Shown: in pieces, positions 12,580 through 14,862 of the stretch
How the letters are laid out: each line of letters opens with the position of its first letter
Position numbering within the stretch: the first letter of the stretch is position 1
NCBI GenBank assembly: GCA_003170995.1
Contig: PMXT01000074.1
Coordinates: 1-14,862, forward strand
Direction of reading: 5' to 3'
DNA: 14,862 nt
DNA from: Actinomycetota bacterium
Lineage (GTDB): Bacteria > Actinomycetota > Thermoleophilia > Gaiellales > Gaiellaceae
Made by a program: the position numbers and the translations under genes
The notes under the pieces: generated by a model
Databases searched by the model: none
Told to the model about the DNA's origin: nothing
What the model saw: only the letters and a program-made list of their open reading frames with translations

Positions 12580-14721
12580 CTAGTCCCGTTCTGGCGCCAG
12601 TAACTCTCCTGACGCATACCGCTTGGCTGCATCGAGCGCCAATCGGCTTCGTTCTTCTAGCTGGTCGGGGTCGTGTCGCTCGGCTACCTCCGATACCCGC
12701 TGCCTCAGGCGGTCCTCGTCGCCAACCATCTCAGCGAGACCACGCCACGGGAGCTGAGGCGTCGAACTGACCGCAAGGTCTCCCATTGTTTGTGAGAGCA
12801 TCTCGCCGTACGCCGATCGGAGTAAACGCAGAAAAACTCCATCGTTCTGACAAAGCTCGTAAACGCGTTCGCGATGGCCGCCGTCTTCGTATTCCATCGC
12901 TCTGTAGAAGAGACTGTCGAGGTGCCGCTCGCGGGCTAGTACGCCAGGCTCTGCAGCGAGTACCTGCTCGTTCTGTTGGTGGTAAAGCTCGGCCGCGTCG
13001 GTCTCTGGGATCAACCCATGGCCTACGTTCTCGCGGTGGCCGACCAGATCGATGAGTTCTTCGCGGCCAGAAAGCTGCTCTATGCGCGGCAGCACACGCC
13101 TTACCATCGTGGCGCTCTCTTGCTCACCCTCGACTCGGCGCAACAGTCTCAGGACGACACGCGTGACCGCGAAGTCCGCACCGATGTCCAGTATTCCCCG
13201 GCGTCCCTCTCGCAACCTGGGCATCTGGTTGAGCAGGACCTCTATGGCCACCTCGACGACATCCGGTTGATACTCGGACTCGTAATCCTCTAAACGCTTG
13301 AGCATGTCTTCGAGTTGTCCATCGCCTAGGGCGGTGAGGAGTTCGCCGAACCGCTCTCGGTCACCCATCACCTCGTAGGCTTCCTGGACGAGTTGTACCG
13401 GCGTAGTGCCCTCCGGGAGCGTCTGCCGCAGGTAGACGCGCATGACCTCTGGATGGGCGACGCGACGGTCGCGGCGGATTCCCCGCTCGGTTCCGACGAA
13501 ACTGCTGCCGCCAACGTATTGACCAATGGACGGGAAGAGGCGCTGGAGCATCTGCTTAACCGCTGCTTCGTGTGGGTGGGCAGACGTGACGAATTCGTCG
13601 ATCGCCCGCTTGTCAGCTTCCTCTCGCTCGTGCGAAACGGGGCTCCACTCCTGACTTCGGCCTTCACCCGTGAGGATTGCGACCATTGAGGGGAGCTTCC
13701 GGTACGTGGCTGGGGCAAAGATCCGGAGCGTTTCCAAAGCTAGTACGTCTACGAGTCCCACCTCATCTCCTAGTAGTCGCAGAGTCAGCGGCACCGTGTT
13801 TAGGTATCGCCGTACGTCCCGGATGTTCTTGAAAAACGGCCGCATCGCAGAGTTGAAGACGTTCACCCAATCGTGATGGAAGAACGGGCCGTGAGCGATC
13901 GACCGGAGCGCGGCGTCGAGTTCCGTCTGGAGAAGGACCGCAAGTGACCAATCCTGGATCTCGGGCAGGCGATGGGTGACCTGAACGATCTTCTCCAGAT
14001 ACTCGCGGCCTCTCCCGGCATCGGCGTTAAGCGCGTTAGCGATCGCCGCCTCGTCGTACGCAAGGAGGTAGGTGACGTTCGGGAAGTCAGCGACAAGCTT
14101 GATCAATCGGACGACATCCCGAATCTGTTCCGGCTCTACTCGATCAAGGTCATCGACAATCACAAGAAGACGCTGGTCTTGCGCGGCAAGTGCCTCTTTC
14201 ACCCGTTCCCGCTCCTTCAGCACGCTAGAGGCCGACTTCTCTCGAAGATGACGAGAACTAGCGCGCAGGAACGCCCCGGCCCGAGCCATCCATGGTCCGG
14301 CCACCGGGATCCATCCGAGGGGCACAAGTACGTCGCCGTATCCGGCTAGGCGCTCCCCGAGTTCCCTGAGGCGTTTGTCCTGCTTCTCTCCAAGTTGGAC
14401 GCTCAGCTCTGTGAGGAAGCGGGTGACAAGTTGCTCCGTGTTGGAAAAGAGCCACGGGTTGAAGTGGAGCACGACCAGGTCGCTGCGTTCCGCAACCGAC
14501 TCCTCGATCATGTTCAGAACAGATGTCTTCCCGCAACCCCATGGCCCATCTAGCGCGATCACAAAACCCTGGCCTTGGGGACTGTGAATGATTTGGTCGG
14601 CCACCGCCTCGACGAGCGCTCCGCGGCCCAGTCGGTCTTCAGAGCAGCGCGCGATCGGTTCGTCGCTCTGGAGGTAGCCGTACTCGGGAGGTTCTTTCTT
14701 TTTGTCCTCTTTCGCGCTCAT
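12580..14721 (-). CDS. KAP-family P-loop NTPase paired with a nuclease gene
   Basis: This is a 713-residue protein. The Walker A motif is GPWGCGKTS (59-67) and the Walker B is LLVIVDDLDRV (185-195, D190, D191, D193). HFNPWLF (86-92) and YLEKIVQVTHRLPE (241-254) are standard KAP signatures. The 131-152 stretch (VLVPLGWIPVAGPWMARAGAFL) is hydrophobic, but only marginally membrane-like, and sits at the usual KAP membrane-insertion position. A long helical C-terminal half with charged repeats follows. It is related to, but clearly diverged from, the 1242-residue KAP protein elsewhere in the window. The ATG at 14721 has a TATCGT element 7 bp upstream. It is the first gene of a possible two-gene unit with the downstream PD-(D/E)XK nuclease. 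KAP NTPases occur in PifA exclusion and as QatA in QatABCD, so a defence role is a reasonable inference. Confidence 0.85.
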   Translation of the reverse strand: MSAKEDKKKEPPEYGYLQSDEPIARCSEDRLGRGALVEAVADQIIHSPQGQGFVIALDGPWGCGKTSVLNMIEESVAERSDLVVLHFNPWLFSNTEQLVTRFLTELSVQLGEKQDKRLRELGERLAGYGDVLVPLGWIPVAGPWMARAGAFLRASSRHLREKSASSVLKERERVKEALAAQDQRLLVIVDDLDRVEPEQIRDVVRLIKLVADFPNVTYLLAYDEAAIANALNADAGRGREYLEKIVQVTHRLPEIQDWSLAVLLQTELDAALRSIAHGPFFHHDWVNVFNSAMRPFFKNIRDVRRYLNTVPLTLRLLGDEVGLVDVLALETLRIFAPATYRKLPSMVAILTGEGRSQEWSPVSHEREEADKRAIDEFVTSAHPHEAAVKQMLQRLFPSIGQYVGGSSFVGTERGIRRDRRVAHPEVMRVYLRQTLPEGTTPVQLVQEAYEVMGDRERFGELLTALGDGQLEDMLKRLEDYESEYQPDVVEVAIEVLLNQMPRLREGRRGILDIGADFAVTRVVLRLLRRVEGEQESATMVRRVLPRIEQLSGREELIDLVGHRENVGHGLIPETDAAELYHQQNEQVLAAEPGVLARERHLDSLFYRAMEYEDGGHRERVYELCQNDGVFLRLLRSAYGEMLSQTMGDLAVSSTPQLPWRGLAEMVGDEDRLRQRVSEVAERHDPDQLEERSRLALDAAKRYASGELLAPERD

Positions 14722-14734
14722 CGCCTACACGATA
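14722..14734 (-). promoter_or_regulatory. Probable leaderless promoter of the 713-residue KAP gene
   Basis: On the minus strand TATCGT (14734-14729) ends 7 bp before the ATG at 14721. It is the same hexamer as before both exported paralogs. No Shine-Dalgarno and no clear -35 are present. The remaining 128 bp to the window end hold no supported gene. Confidence 0.4.
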
Positions 14735-14862
14735 CGAAAGCACCGAGACGATGTCCGGGCGTTGGGGAGATGGTGGGGCGGCGCACGGCTATTCGGCCCG
14801 AAAAGGAAGGAAAAGAGTCAGGACTCTGGCGTAAGCTCGTTCGACGCAGTTTCGTGGGCGGG

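Noticed and set aside
12444..12632. Minus-strand 62-aa frame between the KAP and nuclease genes
   Set aside because: It overlaps the KAP 3' end in another frame and shows no protein-like pattern.
1..14862. CRISPR array, rRNA, or insertion-sequence transposase
   Set aside because: No regularly spaced repeats, rRNA signatures or DDE/HUH transposase motifs were seen on either strand.

Overview
The window looks like a chromosomal piece of a high-GC Gram-positive bacterium (Actinomycetota, possibly Thermoleophilia/Solirubrobacterales-like). The reasons are GC-rich coding on both strands, GTG starts, mostly weak Shine-Dalgarno signals with several TAnnnT-7/8-ATG starts that suggest leaderless mRNAs, and families common in actinobacteria (DUF4429 with zinc ribbon, DUF3761-HNH, DUF11-like exported proteins). 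The lineage is inferred from style; no marker gene settles it.

Region 1 (1-1275, minus strand) resembles conserved backbone: the 5' end of a gene running off the left edge, an RlmJ-type (DUF519) methyltransferase homolog, and the 3' third of a yraN (UPF0102) gene. The yraN remnant loses its N-terminal half abruptly at about 1272, next to a 10-bp palindrome. I read this as the left border of an inserted accessory segment; the right border is not in the window.

Region 2 (1334-6970) holds a small winged-helix-like protein (+) converging on a 1242-residue membrane KAP-family P-loop NTPase (-). A divergent short serine recombinase (+) has two perfect palindromes at its promoter. A 64-residue unknown protein (-) follows.

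Region 3 (7147-8860, minus strand) holds two paralogous exported proteins with duplicated promoter and signal-peptide regions, and a DUF4429 plus zinc-ribbon protein. A stretch of about 740 bp (8861-9598) has no convincing gene.

Region 4 (9599-11203, plus strand) holds a membrane-anchored Ser/Thr-rich protein and an exported DUF3761-HNH nuclease, separated by a strong hairpin and a short imperfect repeat.

Region 5 (11345-14721, minus strand) holds a second KAP NTPase (713 residues) followed by a PD-(D/E)XK/Vsr-like nuclease with an uncharacterised N-terminal half. This NTPase-nuclease pair is the best candidate for an undescribed anti-phage or anti-plasmid system. The large membrane KAP protein of region 2 may be a second, standalone defence gene. 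The setting (recombinase, broken housekeeping gene, two KAP NTPases, several nucleases) is that of a defence or accessory island.
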